From: Methylobacterium thuringiense | Lineage (GTDB): Bacteria > Pseudomonadota > Alphaproteobacteria > Rhizobiales > Beijerinckiaceae | Assembly (NCBI RefSeq): GCF_022179645.1 | Contig: NZ_BPRA01000024.1 | Span: 62,001 to 126,000 of the forward strand | Reading direction: 5' to 3' | DNA: 64,000 nt | Shown here: positions 9,686 through 19,802 of the stretch, in pieces | Layout: every line of letters starts with the position of its first letter | How positions within the stretch are numbered: the stretch's first letter is position 1 | The notes under the pieces: generated by a model | The model's input: the letters and a program-made list of their open reading frames with translations, nothing else | What the model was told of the DNA's origin: nothing | Databases searched by the model: none | Made by a program: the position numbers and the translations under genes

Positions 9686-10831
9686 GTGCCTGATCGTTTC
9701 GTGCGGATCGCCCTGGGGATCACCCTCGGCCTGCTGATCGCCGTCGTGGCGCAGCCCTACATCATGGCCTTCCTCTATGCGGCCGATCAGCCGCGGGCGA
9801 TCACGGCGCGCGGCGACCTCTCGGCGGCCGAGACCACCACCGTCGACCTTTTCGCCCGCGCCTCGCCATCGGTAGTCCACGTCTTCGCGCAGTCGGCGGC
9901 GCAGGGTCGCGCCCTGCTCGATCCCGAGATGGACGAAGACAGCGGTCAGCAGCAGGGCGGCAGCGGCACGCAGACCGGCACCGGCTTCGTCTGGGATTCC
10001 GGTGGCCACGTCGTCACCAACAACCATGTCGTCCAGGGTGCGACCCAGAAGGGCGGCTCGATCTCGGTGCGGCTGTCCTCGGGCGAGGTGGTCTCGGCGA
10101 GCGTCGTCGGGACCGCCCCGAACTACGATCTCGCGGTGCTGCGCCTCGGGCGCGTCGCTCGGCAACCGCCGCCCCTCGCCGTCGGCACCTCTGCGGACCT
10201 CAAGGTGGGCCAGGCGGCCTTCGCCATCGGCAACCCGTTCGGCCTCGATCACACGCTCACCACCGGGGTCATCAGCGCCCTGCAGCGCCGCCTGCCGACG
10301 CAGGAGGGCCGCGAGCTCTCGGGCGTCATCCAGACCGACGCGGCGATCAACCCCGGCAATTCCGGCGGTCCGCTGCTCGACTCCGCCGGGCGGCTGATCG
10401 GCGTCAACACCGCGATCTTCTCGCCCTCGGGGGCGAGCGCCGGCATCGGCTTCGCCGTCCCGGTGGATGTTGTGAACCGCGTCGTCCCGGAACTGATCCG
10501 TAACGGCCGGATGCGTAATCCGGGAATCGGCATCATCGCCGGCCAGGAGGCCACCGCCGCCCGCCTCGGCATCGATGGTGTCGTGGTTATGCGGGTGCTG
10601 CCCGGATCGCCGGCCGCGAATGCAGGGCTTCGCGGCGTCGACCCGCAATCCGGCGAGATCGGCGACATCGTCGTCGGCGTGAACGACAAACGCGTCCATC
10701 GCCTCGCCGACCTCACCGCCGCGGTCGAGGCGGCCGGCATGGACAAGGCCGTGATGCTCCAAGTCGAGCGCGACGGCCGCATCCGGCAGATCCGCGTGAC
10801 GACGGCGGATGTCGCGCAGACGCGGTTGTAA
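9686..10831 (+). CDS. HtrA/DegP-like membrane-anchored serine protease
   Basis: A trypsin-like periplasmic protease with one PDZ domain. An N-terminal membrane anchor (IALGITLGLLIAVVAQPYIM) is followed by the protease domain with catalytic His in TNNHVV (about 113), Asp in YDLAVL (about 147) and Ser in GNSGGPL (about 225). The PDZ domain, with GVVVMRVLPGSPAANAGL, fills the C-terminus. GTG at 9686 gives 381 residues with the anchor at the very start; an upstream TTG at 9587 would add 33 unlikely residues. With an anchor and a single PDZ it resembles DegS-type more than DegP-type proteins. It precedes the J-domain gene by 46 bp. Confidence 0.85.
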   Translation: MPDRFVRIALGITLGLLIAVVAQPYIMAFLYAADQPRAITARGDLSAAETTTVDLFARASPSVVHVFAQSAAQGRALLDPEMDEDSGQQQGGSGTQTGTGFVWDSGGHVVTNNHVVQGATQKGGSISVRLSSGEVVSASVVGTAPNYDLAVLRLGRVARQPPPLAVGTSADLKVGQAAFAIGNPFGLDHTLTTGVISALQRRLPTQEGRELSGVIQTDAAINPGNSGGPLLDSAGRLIGVNTAIFSPSGASAGIGFAVPVDVVNRVVPELIRNGRMRNPGIGIIAGQEATAARLGIDGVVVMRVLPGSPAANAGLRGVDPQSGEIGDIVVGVNDKRVHRLADLTAAVEAAGMDKAVMLQVERDGRIRQIRVTTADVAQTRL

Positions 10832-10877
10832 CGGGATCAGCCTTTACGCGGATGCCTAACCGGCCGATCACGGCAGC

Positions 10878-11567
10878 ATGTTGCTCGCCCTCGGTGTTCT
10901 CGTACTCGTCGGATTGTGGTGGCTCGGCCGCAGCGGCGGTCGTCTGCCGGCCGGACTCAGTCCAAGGCGGATCGGCAGCTACGCCGCCTTCGCCGTGGCG
11001 GCGCTCCTGGCGCTGCGCGGCGTTCTGCTGCCGGCGGTTTTGCTCGCCGGCGTCGGTCTCTGGCTGCTGGAGGGAGGGGAGGGGGTCTCGAAGAGGCTCG
11101 CCGGCCTCGTCGCGAAACTAAGGCCGAACCGCGCACCGAAGCGCACCGCCACCGTCGAGTTCGAGCCCGCCTCCGGTGACGGCACGATACTGGCCGGTCC
11201 CCATACCGGCGAGCGCCTGTCGGCGGTTCCGCGCGGCGATCTCGTCGCGCTCCACACGCTCTGCCGTAGTGCCGACCCCGACGGGGCGCGGCTACTGGAG
11301 GCGTATCTGGACCGCCGGCACTCCGGCTGGCGTATAGACGCTGAGCGCGATCTTCACGCGCGGACGGGCCGTCCGCTTGACCCAGGGGCGATGACGCAGA
11401 AGGAGGCCTATGAGATCCTGGGGCTTGAGAGCGGGGCGTCCCTGGAGCAGGTCCGCACGGCCCACAGGGCGCTGATGAAACGGCTGCATCCCGATCAGGG
11501 GGGCACCGCCGAGTTTGCCGCGCGTATCAACGCGGCTCGGGACAGGCTGACGAACCGACATCGCTGA
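10878..11567 (+). CDS. Membrane-anchored J-domain protein
   Basis: A 229-residue protein with two N-terminal hydrophobic segments (residues about 2-16 and 34-62), a cytosolic middle and a C-terminal J-domain. The J-domain starts near residue 172 (TQKEAYEILGLESGAS) and contains the HPD triad in MKRLHPDQGG, needed to stimulate DnaK ATPase. The terminal position of the J-domain after a membrane anchor recalls mitochondrial TIM14/Pam18 and is common in Alphaproteobacteria. It likely recruits DnaK to the inner membrane. The client is unknown. Confidence 0.85.
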   Translation: MLLALGVLVLVGLWWLGRSGGRLPAGLSPRRIGSYAAFAVAALLALRGVLLPAVLLAGVGLWLLEGGEGVSKRLAGLVAKLRPNRAPKRTATVEFEPASGDGTILAGPHTGERLSAVPRGDLVALHTLCRSADPDGARLLEAYLDRRHSGWRIDAERDLHARTGRPLDPGAMTQKEAYEILGLESGASLEQVRTAHRALMKRLHPDQGGTAEFAARINAARDRLTNRHR

Positions 11568-11643
11568 AACTCCACGCGCGTTGTCAGAGAGGACTGATGG
11601 CGAACCGCCGGCCCAATACGCGGGCCGATGGGCAGGTCAGAAG

Positions 11644-11692
11644 TGTCGCATGATGTTTTCGGAAAACCGGCTTCCACTTTTCCGCATCAGGC
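11644..11692. repeat. Short hairpin-forming repeat, copy 1
   Basis: A 49-bp unit that matches the sequence at 46604-46652 at 42 of 49 positions. It folds as an outer TGATG/CATCA stem and an inner CGGAAAA/TTTTCCG stem. Copy 2 has CGGGAAA/TTTCCCG, a compensatory base-pair change, so the fold looks conserved. Here it lies between the convergent J-domain and carboxypeptidase genes. It looks like a dispersed REP-type element. Confidence 0.7.
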
Positions 11693-11698
11693 GTGGCG

Positions 11699-13180
11699 TC
11701 AGCTGCGGGTCGCGAAGCAGTTGAAGCCGTTCTTTTTCAGGGCCGAGCAGGCATCCTGCGCGGAGCTCTGCTCTGAGAAGCCCGAGAACCGGGCGCGGTA
11801 GAGCGTCGTGCCGCCGTGGCTGACGCGAACCGTGTAGGGGGCTGCCTTGCCCAGCGCGCCGCCGGCGCGACCGCGAGCCTCGGCCAGCATCGATTTCGCC
11901 TTGTCTTCGTCGTCCATGGCGCCGAGCTGGATCACCCAGGCCGTCGGCGTCACGCCGCGCGAGGTGATCTCGGCCTTCTCCGACTTGGCCGGCGCCTCGG
12001 AGCGCGTGGCGACCGCGTCGTAGGACGGAAGCCTGGCGCTCGACTTGGCCGAGCCCGGGAACCCGGCTTGGCCCGCCGAGCCGGCATAGGCCTGTGCCGC
12101 GCCGGGGATCGAGGCCGGCGGACGGCGGCCCATGCCGGGCGTCGTGGTCGGGGCGGCATCCGTCGCGTTCGTCGTCTCGATCTCGTCGTCGTCGGCCGAG
12201 GCGTAGCGGGTGCGGGTCTTCGAGGCGGCGTCGGCGATCACGGCCGGACGGCCGCGCTCGGCCGTCTCGATCAGCGCCGGGGACTGGCGGGCGCCGGCAT
12301 AGGCGCGGGGCAGGCTGGCGCGGACGAGGTCGGCCATGATCCGGTCGCGGCTGGCGCCCGACTTGCCGCCGAGGACGATCGCGACGATCTGGCGGTCGTC
12401 GGACTTTGCCGCGGTCATCAGGTTGAAGCCCGAATCGCGCGTGTAGCCGGTCTTGATGCCGTCGACGCCCTGGACGTTGCCGAGCAGGCGGTTGTGGTTG
12501 CCGATCACCCGGCCGCGGAAGGCGAAGGAGCGGGTCTGGAAATACTTGTAGTAGCGCGGGAAGCGGTCCTGGATCGCGCGGGCGAGCACCGTGAGGTCGC
12601 GCGCCGTGGTGATCTGGTCGGCATCCGGCAGGCCCGAGGCGTTGGCGTAGTGCGTACGGCTCATGCCGAGCGCCTGGGCCTTGCGGGTCATCATCTCCGC
12701 GAATTTCGGCTCCGAGCCGGCGATGTTCTCGCCGATGGCGCAGGCGACGTCGTTGGCCGACTTCGTCACGATTGCCTTGATCGCGTCCTCGACCTCGATG
12801 GTGGAGCCCGGGCGCAGGCCGAGCTTCGACGGCGCCTGGGCGGCGGCGTTGGCCGAGATCGTCAGCGGCGAGTCGAGCTGGAAGCGCCCGCGCTCGAGCT
12901 GCTCGAACAGCATGTAGAGGGTCATCACCTTGGTGATCGAGGCCGGATGGCGCAGCGCGTCCTCGTTGACCGCATGCAGCGTCTTGCCGGACTTCACGTC
13001 GACGACCATGGCCGCGTAGGGCGGGTTGTAGCCGCTGACGGCGCGCTGGTGGGCCGCGCGGTGGTGGTGGGCGTGCCGACGCGCCTCGGCCGGCGAGGCG
13101 ATCGCGGCGAGGATCGCCGCGGCTGCCAGGGCGGCAGGGGTCGCACGGTAACGAAGAAAACGGCCTGACACGCTACGCAT
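11699..13180 (-). CDS. D-alanyl-D-alanine carboxypeptidase with SPOR domain
   Basis: A low-molecular-weight penicillin-binding protein (PBP5/DacF type) that trims pentapeptide stems of peptidoglycan. ATG at 13180 gives 493 residues with a clean signal peptide (ALAAAAILAAIASPAEA). The three active-site motifs are SITK (81-84), SAN (141-143) and KTG (243-245). A Ser/Ala/Pro-rich linker (about 310-410) joins a C-terminal SPOR domain (about 415-493), which binds denuded glycan strands and usually directs proteins to the septum. The SPOR fusion is common in Rhizobiales enzymes. A start at 13249 is possible but would spoil the signal peptide. Confidence 0.92.
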   Translation of the reverse strand: MRSVSGRFLRYRATPAALAAAAILAAIASPAEARRHAHHHRAAHQRAVSGYNPPYAAMVVDVKSGKTLHAVNEDALRHPASITKVMTLYMLFEQLERGRFQLDSPLTISANAAAQAPSKLGLRPGSTIEVEDAIKAIVTKSANDVACAIGENIAGSEPKFAEMMTRKAQALGMSRTHYANASGLPDADQITTARDLTVLARAIQDRFPRYYKYFQTRSFAFRGRVIGNHNRLLGNVQGVDGIKTGYTRDSGFNLMTAAKSDDRQIVAIVLGGKSGASRDRIMADLVRASLPRAYAGARQSPALIETAERGRPAVIADAASKTRTRYASADDDEIETTNATDAAPTTTPGMGRRPPASIPGAAQAYAGSAGQAGFPGSAKSSARLPSYDAVATRSEAPAKSEKAEITSRGVTPTAWVIQLGAMDDEDKAKSMLAEARGRAGGALGKAAPYTVRVSHGGTTLYRARFSGFSEQSSAQDACSALKKNGFNCFATRS

Positions 13181-13544
13181 TACCGCTGATCCGTCCCGCA
13201 CCTTCGAGCCGCTGCCCGGCCCGCACTGCGCCATTGCCGCGAAGAGCACCGGGCCCGCCCGACGTCCCGCTCCATCTCGATATGTGACGGTATGTGGACG
13301 CGGTTACGCGGCCGTTAATGCGGCGCAACCTGGGGCCGAAACGTTGTTTCCAGGCAGGGTGCTAGCCGGGCCATTGCCGGGCGCCGGCCCTCGCGACACG
13401 GACAAGTGCGCGCAGGCGACTGGCGCAGTCGTTTCCCGGCCTATAGATTGCCTTTCGCTGGTCGCGTTCTCAGCGAACGGCCTGGGCGGAGAAGCCGTCC
13501 CAGGTCCGTCGTACTTCCCATGAACAACGCCTCACGAATGAAGC
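13181..13544. other. Divergent promoter region, dac / clpS
   Basis: A 364-bp gap between the divergent carboxypeptidase and clpS genes with no credible frame. A TATAGAT word at 13441-13447 could be a -10 element for clpS but no good -35 pairs with it. No operator palindrome was seen. Confidence 0.35.
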
Positions 13545-13973
13545 ATGCCGCCGGACGGACTCGATACGATTCCGAGGTCTCAGACGCTGACGCAGGTCAT
13601 GGCGGTCGCCGATGACGGGCTCGGGCGCACGCAGCCGATGACGGCCGCGAGCCAGCGCGGGCCAGGCGATGGTGACCGGTCGAACACTGCGATCATCACG
13701 CGCACCAAGCCGAAGACCAAGCGTCCGAGCCTGTATCGCGTGCTGCTCCTCAACGACGACTACACGCCGATGGAATTCGTCGTGCATGTCGTCGAGCGCT
13801 TCTTCAACAAGAACCATGACGACGCCTACCAGATCATGATGCACGTGCATCAGAACGGCGTCGGCGAATGCGGAATTTTTACCTACGAAGTCGCCGAGAC
13901 GAAGGTGACGCAGGTGATGGATTTCGCACGCAAGCACCAACACCCTCTCCAGTGCGTTATGGAGAAGAAATAG
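13545..13973 (+). CDS. clpS: ATP-dependent Clp protease adaptor ClpS
   Basis: The adaptor that delivers N-degron substrates to ClpAP. The conserved core (about residues 60-142) has [17 protein letters not shown], the substrate pocket region [19 protein letters not shown] and [17 protein letters not shown]. The N-terminal 55 residues are unconserved and Lys/Arg rich near the end, as is usual for the flexible ClpA-entering tail. The start is uncertain: ATG at 13545, 13599 (AGG just upstream) or 13638 all leave the core intact. clpA begins 24 bp after the stop, so the pair is an operon. Confidence 0.93.
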   Translation: MPPDGLDTIPRSQTLTQVMAVADDGLGRTQPMTAASQRGPGDGDRSNTAIITRTKPKTKRPSLYRVLLLNDDYTPMEFVVHVVERFFNKNHDDAYQIMMHVHQNGVGECGIFTYEVAETKVTQVMDFARKHQHPLQCVMEKK

Positions 13974-13997
13974 GCCCTCGCGAAAAAGGCTCGAGCA

Positions 13998-16502
13998 TTG
14001 CCAAGCTTCTCCCGCAGCCTGGAACAAGCCCTCCACCGCGCCCTGGCGCTGGCGGGTGAACGACGCCACGAATACGCGACGCTCGAGCATCTCCTGCTCG
14101 CGCTGGTCGACGATCAGGATGCGGCCGCCGTGATGCGGGCCTGCAGCGTCGAGGTCGACGTTCTCAAGCGCAACCTCGTCGAATACGTCGACACCGAGCT
14201 CTCCAATCTCACCGGCGACGGACGCCAGGACGCCAAGCCGACGGCGGGCTTCCAGCGCGTGATCCAGCGCGCGGTTATCCACGTCCAGTCTTCCGGCCGG
14301 GAGGAGGTGACGGGGGCGAACGTGCTGGTGGCGATCTTCGCCGAGCGCGAGAGCCATGCCGCCTACTTCCTGCAGGAGCAGGACATGACCCGCTACGATG
14401 CGGTCAACTACATCAGTCACGGTATCGCCAAGCGGCCCGGCGCATCGGAATCGAAGCCCGTGCGCGGCTCGGACGACGAGGGTTCCTCCGAGCGGCCCGG
14501 CGGTGGCGGCGATGAGGAAGGCGGACGCGGCACCAAGAAGAAGGGCGATGCCCTGGAAGCCTACTGCGTCAACCTCAACAAGAAGGCGCGTGACGGCAAG
14601 ATCGACCCGCTGATCGGCCGCCATTCGGAGGTGGAGCGCACGATTCAGGTGCTCTGCCGCCGCCAGAAGAACAACCCGCTGCTGGTGGGCGACCCCGGCG
14701 TCGGCAAGACCGCCATCGCCGAAGGGCTCGCGCGCAAGATCATCCAGAAGGAGGTGCCCGAGGTTCTGGCCGACGCCACCGTATTCTCGCTGGACATGGG
14801 CACGCTGCTCGCCGGTACGCGCTATCGCGGCGACTTCGAGGAACGCCTCAAGCAGGTGATGAAGGAGATCGAGCAGCATCCGAACGCGGTGCTGTTCATC
14901 GACGAGATCCATACGGTGATCGGGGCCGGCGCCACCTCGGGCGGCGCCATGGACGCCTCGAACCTGCTCAAGCCGGCGCTCGCCTCCGGAGCGCTGCGCT
15001 GCATCGGCTCGACGACCTACAAGGAGTACCGCCAGTACTTCGAGAAGGACCGCGCCCTGGTCCGCCGTTTCCAGAAGATCGACGTCAACGAGCCGTCGAT
15101 CCCGGACACCATAGAGATCCTGAAGGGGCTGAAGCCCTATTTCGAGGAATTCCACAAGCTGAAGTACACCACCGACGCGGTCAAAGCGGCCGTCGAGCTG
15201 TCTGCGCGATACATCAACGACCGCAAGCTGCCGGACAAGGCGATCGACGTGATCGACGAGACCGGCGCCTCGCAGATGCTGGTTCCGGAGGCGCGCCGCA
15301 AGCGTACCATCGGCGTCAAGGAGATCGAGGCGACGGTGGCCACGATGGCCCGCATCCCCCCGAAGACGGTGTCGAAGGACGACACGGTCGTGCTCCAGAA
15401 CCTGACCGAGAACCTGAAGCGCGTCGTCTACGGCCAGCCGAAGGCGATCGAGGCGCTGACCTCGGCGATCAAGCTCGCCCGTGCCGGCCTGCGCGATCCC
15501 GACAAGCCGATCGGCTCCTACCTGTTCGCCGGCCCGACCGGCGTCGGCAAGACGGAAGCCGCCAAGCAGCTCGCCGCCTCGCTCGGCGTCGAGATGCTGC
15601 GCTTCGACATGTCGGAATACATGGAGCGCCACACGGTGAGCCGCCTGATCGGCGCGCCTCCCGGCTATGTCGGCTTCGATCAGGGCGGCCTGCTGACCGA
15701 CGGCATCGACCAGCACCCGCATTGCGTGCTGCTGCTCGACGAGATCGAGAAGGCCCATCCGGACCTTTTCAACATCCTGTTGCAGGTGATGGACCACGGC
15801 AAGCTCACCGATCACAACGGCAAGCAGGTCGATTTCCGCAACGTGATCATCATCATGACCACGAATGCGGGCGCGTCCGACATGGCCCGGTCCGCTTACG
15901 GCTTCACCCAGACCAAGCGCACGGGCGACGACGTCGAGGCGATCAACAAGCTATTCGCGCCGGAATTCCGCAATCGACTCGACTCGATCATCTCCTTCGG
16001 CCACCTGCCGAAGGACGTGGTCGCCAAGGTCGTCGACAAGTTCGTGCTGCAGCTCGAGGCACAGCTCGCCGATCGCAACGTCACCATCGAGCTCTCCGAC
16101 GAAGCGCGCGAGTGGCTCGTCGAGAATGGCTACGACGACGCGATGGGCGCCCGTCCCATGGCGCGGCTGATCCAATCGACCATCAAGACGCCGCTCGCGG
16201 ACGAGGTGCTGTTCGGCAAGCTCAAAAACGGCGGCGCCGTGCGTGTCGTGCTGTTGAAGGCCGATGCCGACGACAACGATGCGGGTTCGGCCAAGGCGAC
16301 GCTCGCCTTCGAGTTTCCGGCAGGCCCGGTGACGCCGAAGCCGGAGAAGGATGTCGCCAACGCCGCCAAGCGCCACAAGCGTTCGAAGCCGCGGCCGGCA
16401 CCGAAGCGCAAGGCTGGCGACAAGGATGGCGGCCCGGAGGGGCCGAGCGGCTCCGGCAGCGCCCGCAGCACGGTGCCGAAGGTCCCGCTGGTCAAGGCGT
16501 AG
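13998..16502 (+). CDS. clpA: ATP-dependent Clp protease ATPase subunit ClpA
   Basis: A double AAA+ unfoldase that feeds ClpP. The N-domain (about 1-145) contains the ClpS-binding repeat region [12 protein letters not shown]1 has Walker A GDPGVGKT (about 231) and Walker [11 protein letters not shown]2 has Walker A GPTGVGKT (about 512), [12 protein letters not shown] and the arginine-finger region. The IGL-type ClpP-binding loop is expected in D2. The start is TTG at 13998. At 834 residues it is longer than E. coli ClpA, because the last 65 or so residues are a Lys/Pro/Arg-rich tail ([15 protein letters not shown]) beyond the folded domain. Confidence 0.95.
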   Translation: MPSFSRSLEQALHRALALAGERRHEYATLEHLLLALVDDQDAAAVMRACSVEVDVLKRNLVEYVDTELSNLTGDGRQDAKPTAGFQRVIQRAVIHVQSSGREEVTGANVLVAIFAERESHAAYFLQEQDMTRYDAVNYISHGIAKRPGASESKPVRGSDDEGSSERPGGGGDEEGGRGTKKKGDALEAYCVNLNKKARDGKIDPLIGRHSEVERTIQVLCRRQKNNPLLVGDPGVGKTAIAEGLARKIIQKEVPEVLADATVFSLDMGTLLAGTRYRGDFEERLKQVMKEIEQHPNAVLFIDEIHTVIGAGATSGGAMDASNLLKPALASGALRCIGSTTYKEYRQYFEKDRALVRRFQKIDVNEPSIPDTIEILKGLKPYFEEFHKLKYTTDAVKAAVELSARYINDRKLPDKAIDVIDETGASQMLVPEARRKRTIGVKEIEATVATMARIPPKTVSKDDTVVLQNLTENLKRVVYGQPKAIEALTSAIKLARAGLRDPDKPIGSYLFAGPTGVGKTEAAKQLAASLGVEMLRFDMSEYMERHTVSRLIGAPPGYVGFDQGGLLTDGIDQHPHCVLLLDEIEKAHPDLFNILLQVMDHGKLTDHNGKQVDFRNVIIIMTTNAGASDMARSAYGFTQTKRTGDDVEAINKLFAPEFRNRLDSIISFGHLPKDVVAKVVDKFVLQLEAQLADRNVTIELSDEAREWLVENGYDDAMGARPMARLIQSTIKTPLADEVLFGKLKNGGAVRVVLLKADADDNDAGSAKATLAFEFPAGPVTPKPEKDVANAAKRHKRSKPRPAPKRKAGDKDGGPEGPSGSGSARSTVPKVPLVKA

Positions 16503-16517
16503 CCGGGTTCGTCTTAG

Positions 16518-16536
16518 GGAAGGCGGGTTGCCTTCC
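16518..16536 (+). terminator. Hairpin after clpA
   Basis: GGAAGGC and GCCTTCC (7-bp stem, loop GGGTT) lie 15 bp past the clpA stop. Only TCT follows, so it is a weak intrinsic terminator at best. Confidence 0.4.
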
Positions 16537-16622
16537 TCTAGCCGCTCGCGGATATGGGCGCACCGAGATGAGACGAGCGGGGCGCGTGCGCGCCGCGCGG
16601 ATCGAACAGCGACGGGGGCAGC

Positions 16623-16892
16623 ATGATGAGCGACACGCATGAGGAGACCCTCACGCCTGTCACCCGGCAGCCCCCGCCGCCCAAGCCGAAGCTGACGGCA
16701 CGGGAGGCTCGCCGCAGGCGGCGCAAATCCAGGCGCCGTGGCGAGGAGATCCTGGGCTGGATCCTCGTTCCGATCATCGTGTTCGGCGTCTGGTGGGGCG
16801 TGAACGCGGGCTTCGAGTTCTTCGGGACCACGCCCGGTACGGTCTGGGATCAGCTTCTGCAGGTGAAGAAGCAGCTCGAAAAGAAGGCCTGA
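16623..16892 (+). CDS. Small single-pass membrane protein, unknown
   Basis: An 89-residue protein with a strong ribosome site (GGGGGCAGC) before ATG at 16623; the second codon is also ATG. Residues 1-40 are Pro-rich then strongly basic (AREARRRRRKSRRRGEE), residues 42-65 form one membrane helix (ILGWILVPIIVFGVWWGV), and the tail is a short Lys-rich helix. By the positive-inside rule the basic N-terminus should be cytosolic. The family is not recognised. Confidence 0.65.
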   Translation: MMSDTHEETLTPVTRQPPPPKPKLTAREARRRRRKSRRRGEEILGWILVPIIVFGVWWGVNAGFEFFGTTPGTVWDQLLQVKKQLEKKA

Positions 16893-17084
16893 CGCTGCGT
16901 CATCGCTGCCACTTCGGGTTTCGTGTTCTCACGCGTGCGCCTGGGCGTGATATGATGTCGGCGTTGTCGGCTGCTTTGCCCGATCGCGGATCCGGCACGA
17001 ACTTGCGTTGAGCGACCTCGAACGGAGAGCGGCACGCCACTCGGGTCTTCGCGCCCGCACCCAAATCTCGCACCGCAAAAACGT

Positions 17085-17103
17085 TATGCTCAGTCTGGGC
17101 ATA
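17085..17103. promoter_or_regulatory. Operator-like palindrome 1 upstream of nadA
   Basis: ATGCTCA-GTC-TGGGCAT, with flanking T and A also symmetric, 71 bp before the nadA start. It has the same architecture as the palindrome at 17145-17161. Placed just upstream of the candidate -35, it is a likely binding site for an NAD-biosynthesis repressor such as NadQ, known to act on nadABC in some Alphaproteobacteria. The regulator is an inference. Confidence 0.65.
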
Positions 17104-17105
17104 TC

Positions 17106-17134
17106 TGGACAAGGCTCGGGGCCGCGCCTAACTT
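17106..17134 (+). promoter_or_regulatory. Candidate nadA promoter
   Basis: TGGACA (17106-17111), a 17-bp spacer and TAACTT (17129-17134) form a plausible but weak sigma-70 promoter between the two palindromes. The -10 lies inside a third small palindrome, CGCCTAA-C-TTAGGCG (17125-17139). Confidence 0.4.
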
Positions 17135-17144
17135 AGGCGGCACA

Positions 17145-17161
17145 ATGCTCAAAGTGAGCAT
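17145..17161. promoter_or_regulatory. Operator-like palindrome 2 at the nadA leader
   Basis: ATGCTCA-AAG-TGAGCAT is a perfect 7-bp inverted repeat with a 3-bp spacer, centred 59 bp from palindrome 1. It ends just before the AAGGAG ribosome site (17163-17168), so bound protein would block transcription near the start site. Confidence 0.7.
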
Positions 17162-17173
17162 AAAGGAGTTGCG

Positions 17174-18223
17174 ATGGCCGCGACCTCTCTACCGCAGCGA
17201 AATGCCCGCGTCGACGGTCTGCCGCTTCCGGATCTTTACGCTCGCGTCAGCCGGCATGTCCCGGCGATCGAGTGGCCGGCTCTCGCGCCCGATGTCGAGG
17301 CGATCCTGCGGCTGAAGCGCGAGCGCAACGCCGTGATCCTGGCCCATAATTATCAGGCGCCGGAGATCTTCCACACGGTGGCGGACATCGTCGGCGACAG
17401 CCTCGCGCTCGCCCGCGAGGCTATCACGGTCGATGCCGACGTGATCGTGCTCGCCGGCGTCCACTTCATGGCCGAGACCGCGAAACTCCTGAATCCCGGC
17501 AAGACCGTCCTGATCCCGGACATGCGGGCTGGTTGCTCCCTCGCGGACTCGATCACAGCGGCGGATATCCGCGCGTTGCGGCTGAAATATCCGGGCGTTC
17601 CGGTGGTGACCTACGTCAACACGTCGGCCGCGGTGAAGGCCGAATCCGACATCTGCTGCACCTCCGGCAATGCCGCCGACGTGGTGCGCTCGCTCGGTGT
17701 CCCCCGCGTCCTGATGCTGCCGGACGAGTTCCTGGCGCAGAACGTCCAGGTGCAGGTGCCCGAAGTCGAGATGCTGACCTGGCCCGGCCACTGCGAGGTG
17801 CACGAGCGCTTCACGCCCGACGACATCGCAGCCGTCCGCGACAGCTATCCCGGCATCACCGTGATCGCGCATCCGGAATGTCCGCCCGACGTGGTCCAGG
17901 CCTCCGACTTCTCGGGCTCGACCGCGATGATGATGAACTACGTGACGAGCAAGCGGCCCAGCCAGGTCGTGCTCGTCACCGAGTGCTCGATGGCCGACAA
18001 CATCGCCGTGGCGAACCCGGACATCGAGTTCATCAAGCCCTGCAACATGTGTCCGCACATGAAGCGGATGTCGTTGCCGAACATCCGTCATGCCCTGGAG
18101 ACGATGACCCACGAGGTCACCGTGGAGCCGGCCCTGGCCGAGCGCGCGCGGCGTGCCGTCGAGCGGATGCTCGCGGTGAAGCCGACCGCCGCGCCGACCC
18201 CCATCCTGAAGTCCTGGAGATGA
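17174..18223 (+). CDS. nadA: Quinolinate synthase A
   Basis: Condenses iminoaspartate with dihydroxyacetone phosphate to quinolinate using a [4Fe-4S] cluster, the second step of de novo NAD synthesis. The protein is 349 residues, normal for NadA. Likely cluster cysteines are C121 (RAGCSLADS), C207 (PGHCEVH) and C290 or C293 (KPCNMCPHM); HNYQAPE and HPECPPDV are substrate-site motifs. ATG at 17174 has AAGGAG six bases upstream. The stop overlaps the nadB start (ATGA), so translation is coupled. Confidence 0.96.
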   Translation: MAATSLPQRNARVDGLPLPDLYARVSRHVPAIEWPALAPDVEAILRLKRERNAVILAHNYQAPEIFHTVADIVGDSLALAREAITVDADVIVLAGVHFMAETAKLLNPGKTVLIPDMRAGCSLADSITAADIRALRLKYPGVPVVTYVNTSAAVKAESDICCTSGNAADVVRSLGVPRVLMLPDEFLAQNVQVQVPEVEMLTWPGHCEVHERFTPDDIAAVRDSYPGITVIAHPECPPDVVQASDFSGSTAMMMNYVTSKRPSQVVLVTECSMADNIAVANPDIEFIKPCNMCPHMKRMSLPNIRHALETMTHEVTVEPALAERARRAVERMLAVKPTAAPTPILKSWR

Positions 18224-19776
18224 GCATCGTCTCGCGCAGCCCCGCCGACCGCGTGATCGTGGTCGGCGCGGGCGTCGCCGGGCTCGCCACGGCCCTGCGG
18301 CTCGCGCCTCGTCCAGTCACGATCGTTACGGCCGCGTCGCTGGGCAACGGCACCGCCACGGGCTGGGCCCAGGGCGGCATCGCCGCCGCGATCGGCCCCG
18401 GCGATGCGCCGCCGCTTCACGCCGCCGACACCGAGGCTGCCGGCGCCGGGCTGACTGAGCTCGACGTCGCCCTGCGCGTCGCCCAGGCGGCGCCCGGCCT
18501 GATCGATTGGCTCGTCGGCCTCGGCGTCGCCTTCGACCGCGATGCGGACGGTTCACTCGCCCTCGGCCTGGAGGCGGCCCACAGCCGTCGCCGGATCGTG
18601 CGCGGACGCGGCGACTCGACTGGTGCCACGGTCCTTGAAGGACTGGTGCGGGCGGTGCGCGCGACGCCCTCGATCGAGGTGCTCGTCGCCGACGCGACGA
18701 CATTGATGCAGGACGCGAACGGTGCCGTCTGCGGCCTCGTCTGCGAGAGCGACGGCGCGGCCTTCCGTCTGCCGGCCCGTGCCGTGGTGCTCGCCACCGG
18801 CGGCGTCGGAGGGCTGTACGCGGCGACGACCAACCCGCGCGGTGCGATCGGCAGCGGCCTGCTCCTCGCGGCACGGGCTGGTGCGAGCTTGCGCGACCTC
18901 GAATTCGTGCAGTTCCACCCCACCGCCATCGCGGCCGGCGCCGACCCGATGCCGCTCGCCACGGAGGCGCTTCGCGGCGAGGGCGCAACTCTCGTCGATG
19001 TCGAGGGCGGGCGTGTGATGGCCGGCATCAGCGGCGGCGACCTCGCCCCGCGCGACGTCGTCGCCCGCGCGATCTTCCAGGCCCAGGCCGGCGGTCGCGC
19101 GGTGTTTCTCGACACGCGTGGCGATCTCGGCCGCTCGATGGCGCGGCGCTTTCCGACGGTGGCGGGCCTCTGCTCCGGCCTAGGCATCGATCCGGCCGTT
19201 CAGCCGATCCCGGTGCGGCCGGCCGCGCACTATCACATGGGTGGCGTTGTGGTGGACGCGCACGGCCGCACCGACGTGCCCGGCCTCTGGGCCTGCGGTG
19301 AGGTCGCCTCGACCGGCCTGCACGGTGCCAACCGCCTCGCCAGCAATTCCTTGCTGGAGGCGCTTGCCTTCTCCGGCCCGATCGCGGCTTCGATAGAGGC
19401 GGAGCCGGCCTCCGCGATGATCGGCGATGCGGCGTCCCTGCCGCGTCGTCAGGGCGATGGCGGCCGCGCTCTGGCCGAGGTGCGTGCGCTGATGGATCGC
19501 CGGGTCGGCGTCGTGCGCGATGCGGCCGGTCTGCGCGAGGCCATCGCCAGTCTGCACCTCCTCGCCGAGGGTGGCTCGGATGCGGCGCTCACCGGCCTGA
19601 TGATCGCCGTCTGCGCCCTTTCGCGGCAGGAGAGCCGCGGCGGCCACTGGCGCAGCGATTTTTCCGGGCAGGCGGCGCGCTACCACACGGTGACGACCTT
19701 TTTCGAAGTTCTGCGCGTGGCGGCCGAGATCGCGGGCGCGAGTGAGCGTCTGTCGCCCGAGGCGGTTTCGGGATAG
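18220..19776 (+). CDS. nadB: L-aspartate oxidase
   Basis: FAD enzyme that oxidises L-aspartate to iminoaspartate for NadA. The N-terminal dinucleotide fold has [13 protein letters not shown] (residues 11-23), and the flavoprotein domain shows [19 protein letters not shown] and the catalytic-region [10 protein letters not shown]. The C-terminal helical domain ends near residue 510. It is 518 residues, usual for the family. The start ATG at 18220 overlaps the nadA stop by four bases. Confidence 0.95.
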   Translation: MSIVSRSPADRVIVVGAGVAGLATALRLAPRPVTIVTAASLGNGTATGWAQGGIAAAIGPGDAPPLHAADTEAAGAGLTELDVALRVAQAAPGLIDWLVGLGVAFDRDADGSLALGLEAAHSRRRIVRGRGDSTGATVLEGLVRAVRATPSIEVLVADATTLMQDANGAVCGLVCESDGAAFRLPARAVVLATGGVGGLYAATTNPRGAIGSGLLLAARAGASLRDLEFVQFHPTAIAAGADPMPLATEALRGEGATLVDVEGGRVMAGISGGDLAPRDVVARAIFQAQAGGRAVFLDTRGDLGRSMARRFPTVAGLCSGLGIDPAVQPIPVRPAAHYHMGGVVVDAHGRTDVPGLWACGEVASTGLHGANRLASNSLLEALAFSGPIAASIEAEPASAMIGDAASLPRRQGDGGRALAEVRALMDRRVGVVRDAAGLREAIASLHLLAEGGSDAALTGLMIAVCALSRQESRGGHWRSDFSGQAARYHTVTTFFEVLRVAAEIAGASERLSPEAVSG

Positions 19777-19802
19777 GGCACGCGGTGTAGCCGTGCGCCT
19801 CT

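Noticed and set aside
13470-15815. A 781-residue minus-strand frame opposite clpS and clpA
   Set aside because: No domain is visible and both + strand genes have full motif sets, so this is a codon-bias shadow.
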